A DNA stretch of 64,000 bases, taken from positions 1-64,000 of the forward strand of contig JAKFVD010000012.1 of the NCBI GenBank assembly GCA_021732365.1, given 5' to 3'. The position numbers and the translations under genes were made by a program. The stretch is from Methylotenera sp. (GTDB lineage Bacteria; Pseudomonadota; Gammaproteobacteria; Burkholderiales; Methylophilaceae). Positions 18,098 to 27,510 of this stretch are shown piece after piece. The notes beneath the pieces are model-generated. The model saw only the letters and a list, made by a program, of their open reading frames with translations. It had not been told where the DNA came from and made no database searches. Positions within the stretch are counted from its first letter, which is position 1; every line of letters starts with the position of its first letter.

Positions 18098-18213
18098 TCA
18101 TATGTCAATAAAGCATATAGAAATGCATTTTTATTGCTAAAACGCCCTAAAAAGGTGAATAGTAACTGTTTTAGCATCTTTTTGAATCAGCATGAATGGT
18201 TGAGGATTTTACG

Positions 18214-18501
18214 ATGGATAACAATGGCTTGGTCTTATTATCTAAATTTTCAGTATCTGCAAGAAAAATTATTGGCTCGGTTAACCCAGCCAAGCTCATT
18301 AAAGACAGTGAATATAGCGCAGAAATTTTTCAAAAAGTGTTTGAATTGGGTGATGAAGAACTGATTATGCTATCGCTAGAAGTGCAGGCAATGCTAGGGT
18401 TAATCACTGCCACCACACCCGTAGCAAGCACAACAAAAGTTACCCCTATTAAACCTGTAGAAGTTGAAGAGAAAAAATATATGTATGGCGCAAGAAGTTA
18501 A
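18214..18501 (+). CDS. Hypothetical 95-residue protein
   Basis: I do not recognise this protein. It has no signal peptide or membrane segment. Residues 1-70 look helical and amphipathic (SKFSVSARKIIGSVNPAKL, then FQKVFELGDEELIMLSLEVQ), followed by a Thr/Val/Pro-rich linker and a charged tail. ATG 18214 is chosen for the TGAGG eight bases upstream; an earlier in-frame ATG (18196) exists. It stands alone between rlmH and phr and follows the candidate sigma-54 promoter. Confidence 0.6.
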   Translation: MDNNGLVLLSKFSVSARKIIGSVNPAKLIKDSEYSAEIFQKVFELGDEELIMLSLEVQAMLGLITATTPVASTTKVTPIKPVEVEEKKYMYGARS

Positions 18502-18604
18502 GGATTTTTAAAGATGAATTCTTGCCCCAATTTATATTTTCACACCCCATCATAAACATTAAGGTTTTGTTAAACTAGACAGCTCATTTCTGGTCTGTCG
18601 TAGC

Positions 18605-20086
18605 ATGACTTATACAAAATCTTTAGATAACCAATCTTCAAACAGCAAATCGCTAGTTTGGTTTAGACGCGACTTACGCGACTTTGACCACGCTGCGCTG
18701 TACCATGCGCTTAAATCATCTCAACAAGTATTTTGTGCATTTATATTTGATACCGAAATTCTAGATTTGCTACCCAACAAAGCTGATAGGCGCGTTGAGT
18801 TTATTTGGGAAAGCATCAAAGAATTAAAAGCTGCATTTCAAAAAAATGGTGGTGATTTAATCGTTAAGTATGGTGTTGCGCGTGAAATTATCCCGAATCT
18901 TGCCGCAGAATTACAAATAAACGCCGTTTTTAGCAATCGTGACTATGAGCCCAACGCGGTCAATCGTGATAAATATGTTGCTGCTACCTTAGCAAAAAGT
19001 GATATTGCGTTTCATCAATTTAAAGACCAGGTTATTTTTGAAAAAGATGAAGTATTAAGCCTTAGCAATAAGCCCTATTCTGTATTTTCGCCGTATCGCA
19101 ATGCCTCATTAAAAAAGCTAAACGACTTTTATTTAAAGCCCTATCCCGTTGATGCTTATATTCAGCACTTAGCGAAATTGCCTGTCAGTGAATTGATTAG
19201 CCTGGAAGCAATGGGCTTTAAACGCACCAATTTAAGTGAGATGCGCTTACCAATGGGCATGAGCGGCGGCGCAACGCTATTTGAAGACTTTGAAAACCGC
19301 ATGCATCAATACAAAGATGCGCGCAACTTCCCTGCCGTTAAAGGCGTTTCTTATCTTTCGGTGCATCTGCGTTTTGGCACTGTATCTATTCGCCACTTGG
19401 CTCGCAGAGCTAAGAACATGGCTAATGCAGGTGCAGATAGCTGGCTTAATGAGCTAATTTGGCGCGATTTTTACTTTCAGATTTTGTACCACAATCCACA
19501 AGTAGCTTCCGGGAAATCGTTTAAACCAGATTTTGAAAATTTACCTTTTCCAAATGATGAACGTTTATTTAAAGCATGGTGCGAAGGTAAAACAGGCTAT
19601 CCATTAGTTGACGCAGCCATGCGCCAAATCAATACCACTGGCTTTATGCACAACCGTTTGCGCATGGTGGCAGCTAGCTTTTTAGTGAAAGATTTACTCA
19701 TTGACTGGCGCTGGGGCGAGCGCTACTTTGCTGAGCATTTAATTGATTTTGATTTTTCTGCCAACAATGGTGGCTGGCAATGGGCGGCCAGCACGGGTTG
19801 TGATGCACAGCCATGGTTTCGTATTTTCAATCCCATCACCCAAAGTGAAAAGTTTGATGCTACTGGAAAATTCATCCGCAAATATGTGACAGAATTGAGT
19901 CAGTGTAGTGACAAAGAAATACATGCGCCCTGGCTCATTCCACCCATCAGGCAAAAATCTATCCATGTTGTGATCGGTAAGGATTACCCCGCACCTGTTG
20001 TTGACCATGCCACACAACGAGCACTGGCCTTGAGTTTGTACAAATCCTGCATACCAAGCAAGGAAGAAATTGATTCTGAGGCATAG
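18605..20086 (+). CDS. phr: Deoxyribodipyrimidine photo-lyase
   Basis: Blue-light FAD enzyme that splits cyclobutane pyrimidine dimers. The N-terminal photolyase domain starts SLVWFRRDLRDFDHAAL; the C-terminal FAD-binding half has GVSYLSVHLRFGTVSIR, LIWRDFYFQIL, MHNRLRMVAASFLVKDL, DFSANNGGWQWAASTGCDAQPWFR (in parts) and RIFNPITQSEKFD. 493 residues, typical of class I CPD photolyases. Monocistronic. Confidence 0.93.
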   Translation: MTYTKSLDNQSSNSKSLVWFRRDLRDFDHAALYHALKSSQQVFCAFIFDTEILDLLPNKADRRVEFIWESIKELKAAFQKNGGDLIVKYGVAREIIPNLAAELQINAVFSNRDYEPNAVNRDKYVAATLAKSDIAFHQFKDQVIFEKDEVLSLSNKPYSVFSPYRNASLKKLNDFYLKPYPVDAYIQHLAKLPVSELISLEAMGFKRTNLSEMRLPMGMSGGATLFEDFENRMHQYKDARNFPAVKGVSYLSVHLRFGTVSIRHLARRAKNMANAGADSWLNELIWRDFYFQILYHNPQVASGKSFKPDFENLPFPNDERLFKAWCEGKTGYPLVDAAMRQINTTGFMHNRLRMVAASFLVKDLLIDWRWGERYFAEHLIDFDFSANNGGWQWAASTGCDAQPWFRIFNPITQSEKFDATGKFIRKYVTELSQCSDKEIHAPWLIPPIRQKSIHVVIGKDYPAPVVDHATQRALALSLYKSCIPSKEEIDSEA

Positions 20087-20300
20087 TTATTGCTTTTAGC
20101 TGTATGGCAATAAATTGCAGTGTGAATATTTCGCGTTAAATAACGTTGCTTTTACACCACTTTTTACGGTAATAAAAATGGGCATCCATTTTATATATAG
20201 ACAATACAAGCGGTGTCCGCCATAATACGTTGTAATATTTGGTAAAAGTATGTTTCAAAAATAACGAATAAAGCCAATATAACTTTAAGTGAAGATAACA

Positions 20301-21038
20301 ATGCATTCAAAATTAATTACATTATTTACGAGCTGCTTGCTAGCAATATTAGCAACTGGTTGCGCTACCACTAACAAAGATCCGATTGAAAGCGTGAATC
20401 GTGGTGTGTATAAATTTAATGACGTTACCGATAAAGTGATATTAAAGCCTGTAGCAACCGCATACAAAACAGTAACGCCAACACCAATCCGCAAAGGCTT
20501 CAACAATTTCTTCAATAACTTAGGCTCTATTACAACCGTTCTTAACGACCTATTGCAGTTCAAATTTGCAGATGCTTTTACTGATGCTGGCCGTTTTGTG
20601 ATTAACTCAACCTTTGGCTTGGCTGGTTTTATTGATGTGGCTAGCATGGATAAAATACCCAATCACAAGGAAGATTTTGGTCAAACCTTAGGTTATTGGG
20701 GTGTTGGAAATGGTGCTTACTTAGTGATTCCACTGTTAGGCCCAAGCACGCTGCGTGATGCTACGGGTTTTGTGATTGATAGAGTAACATCAGACCCAAT
20801 TACGTATACGCACAATATTGGTGAAGTGCGCTTGCACAATCAATTACGTACCGCGCAATTGGTTGATGCTAGAACGCAACTACTAGATGCTGGCGATCTT
20901 GTGGATAATGCCTCACTTGACCCGTATTCATTTATGCGCGACGCTTATTTACAAAGCCGTGCAAATTTAGTGGCTGATGGCGTAGCGACCAACAAAACAA
21001 ATGATGATGGCTTTGAGCCAGCAGATGAAGATAAATAA
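20301..21038 (+). CDS. mlaA: MlaA/VacJ outer-membrane lipoprotein
   Basis: Outer-membrane part of the Mla system, which removes misplaced phospholipids from the outer leaflet. The lipoprotein signal ends in LLAILATGC; then DPIESVNRGVYKFNDVTDKV and GRFVINSTFGLAGFIDVAS, GQTLGYWGVGNGAYLVIPLLGPST are family-specific. ATG 20301 gives 245 residues; a GTG at 20289 is an alternative. The inner-membrane MlaFEDCB genes are not in the window. A strong terminator follows. Confidence 0.93.
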   Translation: MHSKLITLFTSCLLAILATGCATTNKDPIESVNRGVYKFNDVTDKVILKPVATAYKTVTPTPIRKGFNNFFNNLGSITTVLNDLLQFKFADAFTDAGRFVINSTFGLAGFIDVASMDKIPNHKEDFGQTLGYWGVGNGAYLVIPLLGPSTLRDATGFVIDRVTSDPITYTHNIGEVRLHNQLRTAQLVDARTQLLDAGDLVDNASLDPYSFMRDAYLQSRANLVADGVATNKTNDDGFEPADEDK

Positions 21039-21064
21039 TCTGTAGTATCACTTACACCTTTAAT

Positions 21065-21095
21065 AAAAAAGCCTTTCTAGATGAAAGGCTTTTTT
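21065..21095. terminator. Bidirectional terminator after mlaA and pmbA
   Basis: A 13-bp perfect stem (AAAAAAGCCTTTC / GAAAGGCTTTTTT) with a 5-base loop TAGAT lies between convergent mlaA and pmbA. Confidence 0.95.
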
Positions 21096-21132
21096 TATTG
21101 GTTAATGACAGTACAAATATTAAGCACTAACA

Positions 21133-22479
21133 CTAATCGCTGGCAGATCCAGTAGCCACAGTCATCTGCTCTATCAAAATAGAGCCTGTCAGTTTTGAGC
21201 TATTCTTAATCACATCGTTACCAACAGCAATAATTTGATTGAACATGTTTTTCATATTGCCCGCAATCGTAATTTCCTCAACTGGATAAGCAATCACGCC
21301 ATTTTCTACCCAAAACCCAGCAGCACCGCGCGAATAATCGCCTGTTACCATATTTAAGCCATGTCCCAACACTTCAGTTACCAGCAAACCTGTGCCCATT
21401 AATTGCAACAACTCAGCAAAATTTTGCCCTGTGGATTGCACAATCAAATTGTGGCTACCACCTGCATTACCTGTGCTTTGCATGCGCAGCTTGCGTGCTG
21501 AATAGCTAGACAACATATAGCCTTGCAATATGCCGTTTTCAAGCAATTGGCGGGCATGCGTAGCCACACCCTCACTATCAAATGGGCTACTGGCAACGCC
21601 CTTTTTAATATGCGGATCTTCGGTGATATTCAAAACGCTTGAAGCTACTTTTTTACCCAAACTATCCAGCAAAAAAGAGGATTTTCGATATAAACTGCCG
21701 CCAGAAATCGCGCCAATTAAAGATGAAATCAAACCAGAAGCTAATGGCGCTTCAAACAAAACGGGATATTGCCCGGTTTGAATCGTGCGCGCGCCTAAGC
21801 GTCTGATAGTGCGCTGGCCAGCCACATTACCGACATAGCTGGCGGAATCCATGTCTTTAAAATCGCGTGCATTGGTGTACCAATAATCGCGCTGCATATT
21901 GCCGTTATCTTCAGCAATAACCGAGCAGCTGATACTTTGACGCGAACTGGCGTAGCCACCCACAAAGCCATGACTATTGGCATAAGCAAAGATGCTTTCA
22001 GAGTTCGATACGCCTGCGCCTTCCGAATTGGTAATACGTGTTTTATCCACATCAATCGCAGCAGCTTCACAAGCTTTTGCAATCTCAACCGCTTCATCTA
22101 CACTTAATTGCCAAGGATGATATAAATCCAAATCGGGCAATTCTGTTGCCATTAACTTGGCATCTGCCAAACCGCAGAAAGGGTCTTTTGCGGTGTACTT
22201 GGCAATATTACAAGCCGCCTCAACCGTGTCTTTTAGCGCTTGCGGGCTTAAATCAGAGCTGCTGGCATGACCTTTTTGCTGGTCAAAATAAACGGTAACC
22301 GAAATGCCTTTATCACGGTTATATTCGATATTTTCAGTTTCACCCAAGCGCACCGATACGTTTTGACCTGTGCCAAAGCTCACTTCGGTTTCAGCAGAAG
22401 ACGCGCCAGCAAGCTTTGCGGTTTTAAGCACTTCTTGCGTGATTTGTTGTAATTGTTCTAGATTAATTGAAGCGTCCAT
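21133..22479 (-). CDS. pmbA: PmbA/TldE metalloprotease-like protein
   Basis: Partner subunit of the TldD/TldE protease, known in E. coli for maturing microcin B17 and degrading CcdA. The 448-residue protein has family segments: NIEYNRDKGISVTVYFDQ, ITNSEGAGVSNSES, GLISSLIGAISGGSLYRKSSFL (in parts) and NLIVQSTGQNF. TldE lacks the HExxxH motif of TldD, consistent with what is seen. Divergent from darP, the usual neighbour. Confidence 0.93.
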   Translation of the reverse strand: MDASINLEQLQQITQEVLKTAKLAGASSAETEVSFGTGQNVSVRLGETENIEYNRDKGISVTVYFDQQKGHASSSDLSPQALKDTVEAACNIAKYTAKDPFCGLADAKLMATELPDLDLYHPWQLSVDEAVEIAKACEAAAIDVDKTRITNSEGAGVSNSESIFAYANSHGFVGGYASSRQSISCSVIAEDNGNMQRDYWYTNARDFKDMDSASYVGNVAGQRTIRRLGARTIQTGQYPVLFEAPLASGLISSLIGAISGGSLYRKSSFLLDSLGKKVASSVLNITEDPHIKKGVASSPFDSEGVATHARQLLENGILQGYMLSSYSARKLRMQSTGNAGGSHNLIVQSTGQNFAELLQLMGTGLLVTEVLGHGLNMVTGDYSRGAAGFWVENGVIAYPVEEITIAGNMKNMFNQIIAVGNDVIKNSSKLTGSILIEQMTVATGSASD

Positions 22480-22559
22480 TGTGGGGTTTGATTAATTCAA
22501 ATGACTAAAACTGTTATCATACCGTAGCCAACATCAAAGCCACTAGAAACCACACAATC

Positions 22560-23102
22560 GTGACCGAAAAAAACTACTCAATAGAACCAGATGCTGATTT
22601 ACCTATCAGCAAAACTAAGCTAAAAGCCGAGGCAGACGCACAACAGGCCATTGGCAAAAAGTTAATTGATTTATCCAAAGAAAAATTAATTAAACTTAAT
22701 TTGCCAGAAACCTTATTTGAGGCGGTGATAGAGGCAAAACGCTTAACCGCAAACGGCGCTGTACGCAGACAATTGCAATATCTTGGCCGTTTGATGCGTG
22801 ACGTGGATAGCGCGCCGATTGTTGAGCAATTGCAAGCTTGGGAAGGCAAAAATACGCAAGAAAACGCGCGCTTTCATACCATGGAACGCTGGCGTAGCCG
22901 CTTGATTGCAGAGCCAAATGCTTTGCAAGAGTTTTACAGCCAATTTCCTACCGCCGATATTCAACAATTGCGCACTTTAATCAGAAATGCGCAACGTGAA
23001 GAAGCGGCGCAAAAACCACCTAAAAGTAGTCGCGAATTGTTTAAGTTGATTCGCGAATTAAGTGAGTCTGCCAATTCTGAAATTGTGAATGATGATGAAT
23101 AA
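22560..23102 (+). CDS. darP: DarP/YjgA ribosome-associated protein
   Basis: Late 50S-assembly factor (DUF615), binds near the peptidyltransferase centre. GTG start at 22560; 180 highly charged residues with SKTKLKAEADAQQAIGKKL, LPETLFEAVIEAKRL, RRQLQYLGRLMRDVD and ELFKLIRELSE. Divergent from pmbA with 80 bases between, the same pairing as in E. coli. Its 3' end overlaps nhaD by 14 bases. Confidence 0.9.
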   Translation: MTEKNYSIEPDADLPISKTKLKAEADAQQAIGKKLIDLSKEKLIKLNLPETLFEAVIEAKRLTANGAVRRQLQYLGRLMRDVDSAPIVEQLQAWEGKNTQENARFHTMERWRSRLIAEPNALQEFYSQFPTADIQQLRTLIRNAQREEAAQKPPKSSRELFKLIRELSESANSEIVNDDE

Positions 23103-24531
23103 ACGCTTACTTAACACTATTTTTATCTCGATTTTTTTGGGACTATTTCAGGCGTCAGCAATTGCTGCTAGCGGTGATTTAGACACAACACGTTTTGATT
23201 TAACCAATCATTGGATAGGTTTTGCCGCGATTGCGATTTTTGTAATCGCCTATATTGCCGTGATTGCAGAAGAGTTTATTCATCTTCCTAAATCAAAACC
23301 AGTGATGCTGGCTGCTGGTATCATTTGGTCGGGCATTGCTTGGTATTACCAAGCGCATGGCGTGCCGCATGCAGCTGAAGTGGCTTTGCGTCACAACTTA
23401 TTAGAATATGCCGAGCTGATGCTGTTTTTAATTGTCGCCATGACCTTTATTAATGCACTGGATGAGCGCCATGTATTTGAAGCTTTGCGCACTTGGCTGA
23501 TCCGCAAAGGTCTTAGCTACCGCGCGCTATTTTGGGTAACTGGCGGCTTGGCGTTTATTATTTCACCTATTGCAGATAACCTCACCACGGTATTGCTAAT
23601 GTCATCTGTTGTGCTGGCGGTGGGTGGCAGTAATAAAGCTTTTGTGTTGCTGGCGTGCATTAACTTAGTGGTAGCCGCCAATGCTGGCGGTTCATTCAGC
23701 CCATTTGGTGACATTACCACATTAATGGTATGGCAAAAAAACATTCATACTTTTAATGGCACTGTTAATTTCTGGTCATTTTTTAGTTTGTTTTTGCCAG
23801 CTCTAGTCAATTGGATGATTCCAGCAGCACTCATGCATTTTTCTGTGCCGCAAGAAAAACCCAAAGGCGTCAGCAATCAACTACCCATGAAACGCGGCGC
23901 ATTATCCATGATTGCACTTTTTGTCATCACCATTACCATGGCGGTTGCATTCCACCAATTTTTACATTTGCCACCTGTGATGGGCATGCTCACTGGTTTA
24001 AGTTTGCTCATGTTTTATAGCTACTATTTAAAAATGACGGGTGAACACACTAAATTTAATGATGATATGGAAGACATCAACAATCCTGTGCCATTTGATA
24101 TTTTTAGAAAAATCGCCAGAACTGAATGGGATACACTATTTTTCTTTTACGGTGTGATTTTATGCGTGGGCGGTTTGGGTTTTATTGGCTACTTAACCGT
24201 ATTATCACAAGCCATGTATATTGGCTTGGGCGCCACCACAACCAATATCGCCATTGGCGCTATCTCTGCGTTAATCGACAATATCCCTGTAATGTTTGCC
24301 GTATTAAGCATGATGCCGGATATGTCAGTTGGGCAATGGTTACTAGTGACATTAACGGCAGGCGTTGGTGGCTCATTATTGTCTATTGGCTCGGCAGCTG
24401 GTGTTGCGTTAATGGGCCAAGCCAAAGGTGCTTATACATTTTTCGGCCACTTAAAATGGTTACCCGCAATTGCAATTGGCTATGCTGCTAGTATTGCAAC
24501 GCATTTATATTTTAATAGCCATTTATTTTAG
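23089..24531 (+). CDS. nhaD: NhaD-type sodium/proton antiporter
   Basis: Inner-membrane Na+/H+ antiporter of the ion-transporter superfamily. A signal-like hydrophobic start is followed by about 12 membrane segments. Conserved-looking features include SPIADNLTTVLLMSSVVL, NAGGSFSPFGDITTLMVW and IDNIPVMFAVL. 480 residues. Three ATG codons (23089, 23092, 23095) are possible starts. Overlap with darP suggests coupled translation, though the functions are unrelated. Confidence 0.9.
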   Translation: MMMNKRLLNTIFISIFLGLFQASAIAASGDLDTTRFDLTNHWIGFAAIAIFVIAYIAVIAEEFIHLPKSKPVMLAAGIIWSGIAWYYQAHGVPHAAEVALRHNLLEYAELMLFLIVAMTFINALDERHVFEALRTWLIRKGLSYRALFWVTGGLAFIISPIADNLTTVLLMSSVVLAVGGSNKAFVLLACINLVVAANAGGSFSPFGDITTLMVWQKNIHTFNGTVNFWSFFSLFLPALVNWMIPAALMHFSVPQEKPKGVSNQLPMKRGALSMIALFVITITMAVAFHQFLHLPPVMGMLTGLSLLMFYSYYLKMTGEHTKFNDDMEDINNPVPFDIFRKIARTEWDTLFFFYGVILCVGGLGFIGYLTVLSQAMYIGLGATTTNIAIGAISALIDNIPVMFAVLSMMPDMSVGQWLLVTLTAGVGGSLLSIGSAAGVALMGQAKGAYTFFGHLKWLPAIAIGYAASIATHLYFNSHLF

Positions 24532-24541
24532 GCAAAAAAAA

Positions 24542-24564
24542 GCGTTAAGTCGATAACTTAACGC
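24542..24564. terminator. Terminator between nhaD and the PDZ gene
   Basis: 9-bp perfect stem GCGTTAAGT / ACTTAACGC with a 5-base loop. The A-run just upstream becomes a U-run on the minus strand, so it best serves the minus-strand PDZ gene. Confidence 0.8.
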
Positions 24565-24597
24565 ATTGAATTTAGATGATTTAACGGATTTTAAAGC

Positions 24598-25449
24598 TTA
24601 ATTTCTGCGATTAATTTGCGCCTTGGCCATATTTTTTTCACCATTGCGCTCATATTCCACTGCCACCTCTTTACCTTGATGTTGGCGCACGATTGCAGAC
24701 AGCTCTTCTGGTTTATTTAATGCACTGTCTGCCAGTTTAATTAATGTATCGCCACGCATTAAGCCTGCCTTAGCGGCGGGCGAATCTTTTATTACTGCAA
24801 TCACTTTTAAGCCGTCAAATTCAGTTGCTTTTTCTGCCTCATCTGATTCTTTTTTAGCTAATTTAATCACATGCACACCCAACAATGGTGCTGGTAATTT
24901 AGCCCAGTAGCTTGCGTAATATTTATAATTGGTTGGCTCCTCAGCTAAATCTTCTTCGCTCAGCTCTTTGCCTGCTTTCGCCGCTTCTTTAATCAACTGT
25001 ATTTTGCTAGCACCTGTTTTGGCTGATCCATACTTGCTATACACCAGCACAGTATCTGCTTTTAAAGTTTTGGCATGCTGCAAAGCCAGCTCTGCTGACA
25101 CATCGCCTGCCGTAAAACCAGATGTACCCATCATATCGTAACCATTTTCCAGCATGCTAATATCATCCTCTTCTTTATGATTGCTCACATACATCTTGGT
25201 ATCAGGACTAGCTTGCATCGATTTCAAATCGCCGCTATTTTGTGGCTTGTAGTTTTTTTCATACCAGTTTTCAGCCGCACTTAATTGCATGGCCGCAAAT
25301 AAAATACTTGCAGCAAACAACCCAAGCAACATCATTTTTGGTTTGAGTATTTTATTTTCTGTGGCGATTGCCTGCTTAGCACTTAAACGAGCCAGCACTT
25401 TTGCATCTGTTGCTGTTTTTATCATTGAACGATTGGTTAAACCCGCCAT
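24598..25449 (-). CDS. PDZ-domain membrane protein of unknown function
   Basis: One N-terminal membrane anchor (MMLLGLFAASILFAAMQL, about residues 38-56) is followed by a region with KADTVLVYSKYG and a C-terminal PDZ domain (about 190-275; KDSPAAKAGLMRGDTLIKLAD). No protease Ser-His-Asp motif was seen, so this is not an HtrA protease but perhaps a periplasmic scaffold. ATG 25449 (MAGLTNRS), preceded by AAAGGA, is chosen over a longer ORF that overlaps mog. 283 residues. Confidence 0.75.
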   Translation of the reverse strand: MAGLTNRSMIKTATDAKVLARLSAKQAIATENKILKPKMMLLGLFAASILFAAMQLSAAENWYEKNYKPQNSGDLKSMQASPDTKMYVSNHKEEDDISMLENGYDMMGTSGFTAGDVSAELALQHAKTLKADTVLVYSKYGSAKTGASKIQLIKEAAKAGKELSEEDLAEEPTNYKYYASYWAKLPAPLLGVHVIKLAKKESDEAEKATEFDGLKVIAVIKDSPAAKAGLMRGDTLIKLADSALNKPEELSAIVRQHQGKEVAVEYERNGEKNMAKAQINRRN

Positions 25450-25530
25450 GAAATAATCCTTTACGATTGAAAATGCTATTATTAGCGTTATTCGCGCTTT
25501 TATTTTACACGCATTATTAAAGACAAACAG

Positions 25531-26133
25531 ATGGCAAAACAATTCATTAAAATTGGTCTAATTTCCTCTAGTGACAGAGCATCAAGCGGCATTTATGCCG
25601 ATAAAGGCATCCCCAGCTTGCAAGAATGGCTAGATAAAGCGGTGATTACACCAATTGAATATCAAACACGCTTAGTGGCAGATGAACAAGAAGACATTGA
25701 ACAAATGCTGATTGATTTGGTGGACTACCAAGGTTGCCACTTAATTTTAACCACAGGCGGCACTGGCCCAGCCGCGCGCGATGTAACGCCTGATGCCACA
25801 TTAAATATAGCAGATAAGTTAATGCCTGGATTTGGCGAACAAATGCGCCAAATCAGCCTACATTTTGTGCCAACTGCAATTTTATCTAGGCAAGTTGCGG
25901 TGATTCGCAAGCAATGCTTAATCATTAATTTGCCTGGCCAGCCCAAAGCCATTGCGCAAACCTTAGAAGGTTTAAAAGATGATAGCGGCAATGTAAAAGT
26001 ACATGGTATATTTGCCGCAGTACCTTATTGCTTAGATTTATTGGCAACAGATGAGTCACCCATGCCTTACCTTGAAACCCATCAACATATTGTCAACGCT
26101 TTCCGACCCGCATCCGCTATTAAACGAACTTAA
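25531..26133 (+). CDS. mog: Molybdopterin adenylyltransferase
   Basis: Activates molybdopterin by adenylylation before molybdenum insertion. MoaB/Mog motifs: IGLISSSDRASSGIYADKG, LILTTGGTGPAARDVTPDAT and LIINLPGQPKAI. 200 residues, close to E. coli MogA (195). Divergent from the PDZ gene across about 80 bases and 16 bases ahead of the VanZ-like gene. Confidence 0.92.
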   Translation: MAKQFIKIGLISSSDRASSGIYADKGIPSLQEWLDKAVITPIEYQTRLVADEQEDIEQMLIDLVDYQGCHLILTTGGTGPAARDVTPDATLNIADKLMPGFGEQMRQISLHFVPTAILSRQVAVIRKQCLIINLPGQPKAIAQTLEGLKDDSGNVKVHGIFAAVPYCLDLLATDESPMPYLETHQHIVNAFRPASAIKRT

Positions 26134-26149
26134 TTAATTTAGAGTCTTC

Positions 26150-26551
26150 ATGCATCACTTTTATCATCGCTTAAATTCAAACACTGTGGCTAAAAAATGG
26201 GCTTTAATTATTTTTTGGCTGGCATTTGTCACAACCTGCATTTTAATGTTTATCCCCGGTGAGCCGCCCAAACAAACTGGCTTTAAACATTGGGATAAAA
26301 TTCAACATGCAATTGCATTTATGCTACTCATAAAACTTGCTTGGTCTGCTTACCCCAGAAAAAAATATACGGCTGTTATCGCACTTGTTTTATTTGGTGC
26401 TGCAGTAGAAGTACTACAGTCCACGCTAACTACAACCCGAACAGGAACAACTGGTGATTGGGTTGCAGACATGGTCGGCATTATGATTGGCATGAGTGTT
26501 TGTGCATTTATGCTTCAAAAAAATAGGCAACTCAAACCAATTCGCCGATGA
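26150..26551 (+). CDS. VanZ-like membrane protein
   Basis: 133 residues with about four membrane segments. IPGEPPKQTGFKHWDKIQHAIAF is the VanZ-like family pattern (the DK..H.. motif), and LQSTLTTTRTGTTGDWVADMVG the second conserved part. Role unknown; VanZ family members modify teicoplanin resistance in Gram-positives, which need not apply here. Its stop overlaps the thiL start (ATGA). Confidence 0.82.
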   Translation: MHHFYHRLNSNTVAKKWALIIFWLAFVTTCILMFIPGEPPKQTGFKHWDKIQHAIAFMLLIKLAWSAYPRKKYTAVIALVLFGAAVEVLQSTLTTTRTGTTGDWVADMVGIMIGMSVCAFMLQKNRQLKPIRR

Positions 26552-27510
26552 CGCCTGAATTTAATCTGATTCACCAATTTTTTACGCGCCCTACTGCGCA
26601 AACCGATTTGAGCATAGGTGATGATGCTGCTTTAATTTCAGTCGCTAACGGTATGCAATTGGCTATCTCAGCCGATATGCTGGTAGCAGGCAGCCACTTT
26701 TTTGCCGATTGTGACCCTTATCAATTGGGCTGGAAATCACTGGCCGTGAACATATCCGATATGGCCGCAATGGGCGCGCAACCTAAATGGGCAACTTTAG
26801 CCATTGCATTACCAAATATTGATGCTAACTGGTTAAGCCAATTCAGCGATGGTTTTTTTGCATGCGCCAGCCAGCACGATGTGGATTTAATCGGTGGCGA
26901 TACCACACGCGGGCATCTGGTAATTAGTATACAAATCATGGGCGAAGTGCCGATTGGCGCAGCAATCAAACGCAGTGGCGCACAACTAAACGATGATATT
27001 TGGGTGAGCGGTAAGCTTGGTAGCGCTGCACTTGGGCTGGCTTACCTGCAAAACACTTTAGCTCACAACCTTTTAAACGCCGATGATTTAGCGCTGTGTT
27101 TACAAGCCTTGCATGCACCAACACCCCGCTCGGCGCTGGGTTTAAGCTTGCGCGGCATTGCAACTAGCTGCATTGATATCTCAGATGGCTTACTAGCCGA
27201 TTTAGGTCATATTTTAAATGCATCTAACTGTGGTGCAACGCTGGATTTAGCGGCGATTCCATGCATAGGCTTATTAAAAGCATCTCTAGAAAACCCAGCC
27301 ATGCAAAGCTATATACTGGCTGGTGGTGATGATTACGAATTGTGCTTTACTGCGCCAAAATCTGCGCGCGAAAATCTTACAAAAATCAGTGCTCAGCTTA
27401 ACTGCCCGTTAACCCTGATTGGTGAAATCCATGCTGAAAAAGGCCTAAATGTGACATATCAGAACAAAAAAGTATATTTATCTAAAAATGGTTTTGATCA
27501 TTTTGGCTGA
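26548..27510 (+). CDS. thiL: Thiamine-monophosphate kinase
   Basis: Phosphorylates thiamine monophosphate to the active diphosphate. Motifs: SIGDDAALIS, LAISADMLVAGSHFF, SLAVNISDMAAMGAQPKWA, DLIGGDTTRG, CIDISDGLLADLGHIL and LAGGDDYELCFT. 320 residues. It overlaps both the VanZ-like gene (4 bases) and pgpA (23 bases), forming a tight unit; thiL-pgpA is a widespread pair. Confidence 0.96.
   Translation: MTPEFNLIHQFFTRPTAQTDLSIGDDAALISVANGMQLAISADMLVAGSHFFADCDPYQLGWKSLAVNISDMAAMGAQPKWATLAIALPNIDANWLSQFSDGFFACASQHDVDLIGGDTTRGHLVISIQIMGEVPIGAAIKRSGAQLNDDIWVSGKLGSAALGLAYLQNTLAHNLLNADDLALCLQALHAPTPRSALGLSLRGIATSCIDISDGLLADLGHILNASNCGATLDLAAIPCIGLLKASLENPAMQSYILAGGDDYELCFTAPKSARENLTKISAQLNCPLTLIGEIHAEKGLNVTYQNKKVYLSKNGFDHFG

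Noticed and set aside
25450-25542. Longer start of the PDZ gene
   Set aside because: Would overlap the divergent mog gene; ATG 25449 has a good ribosome site.
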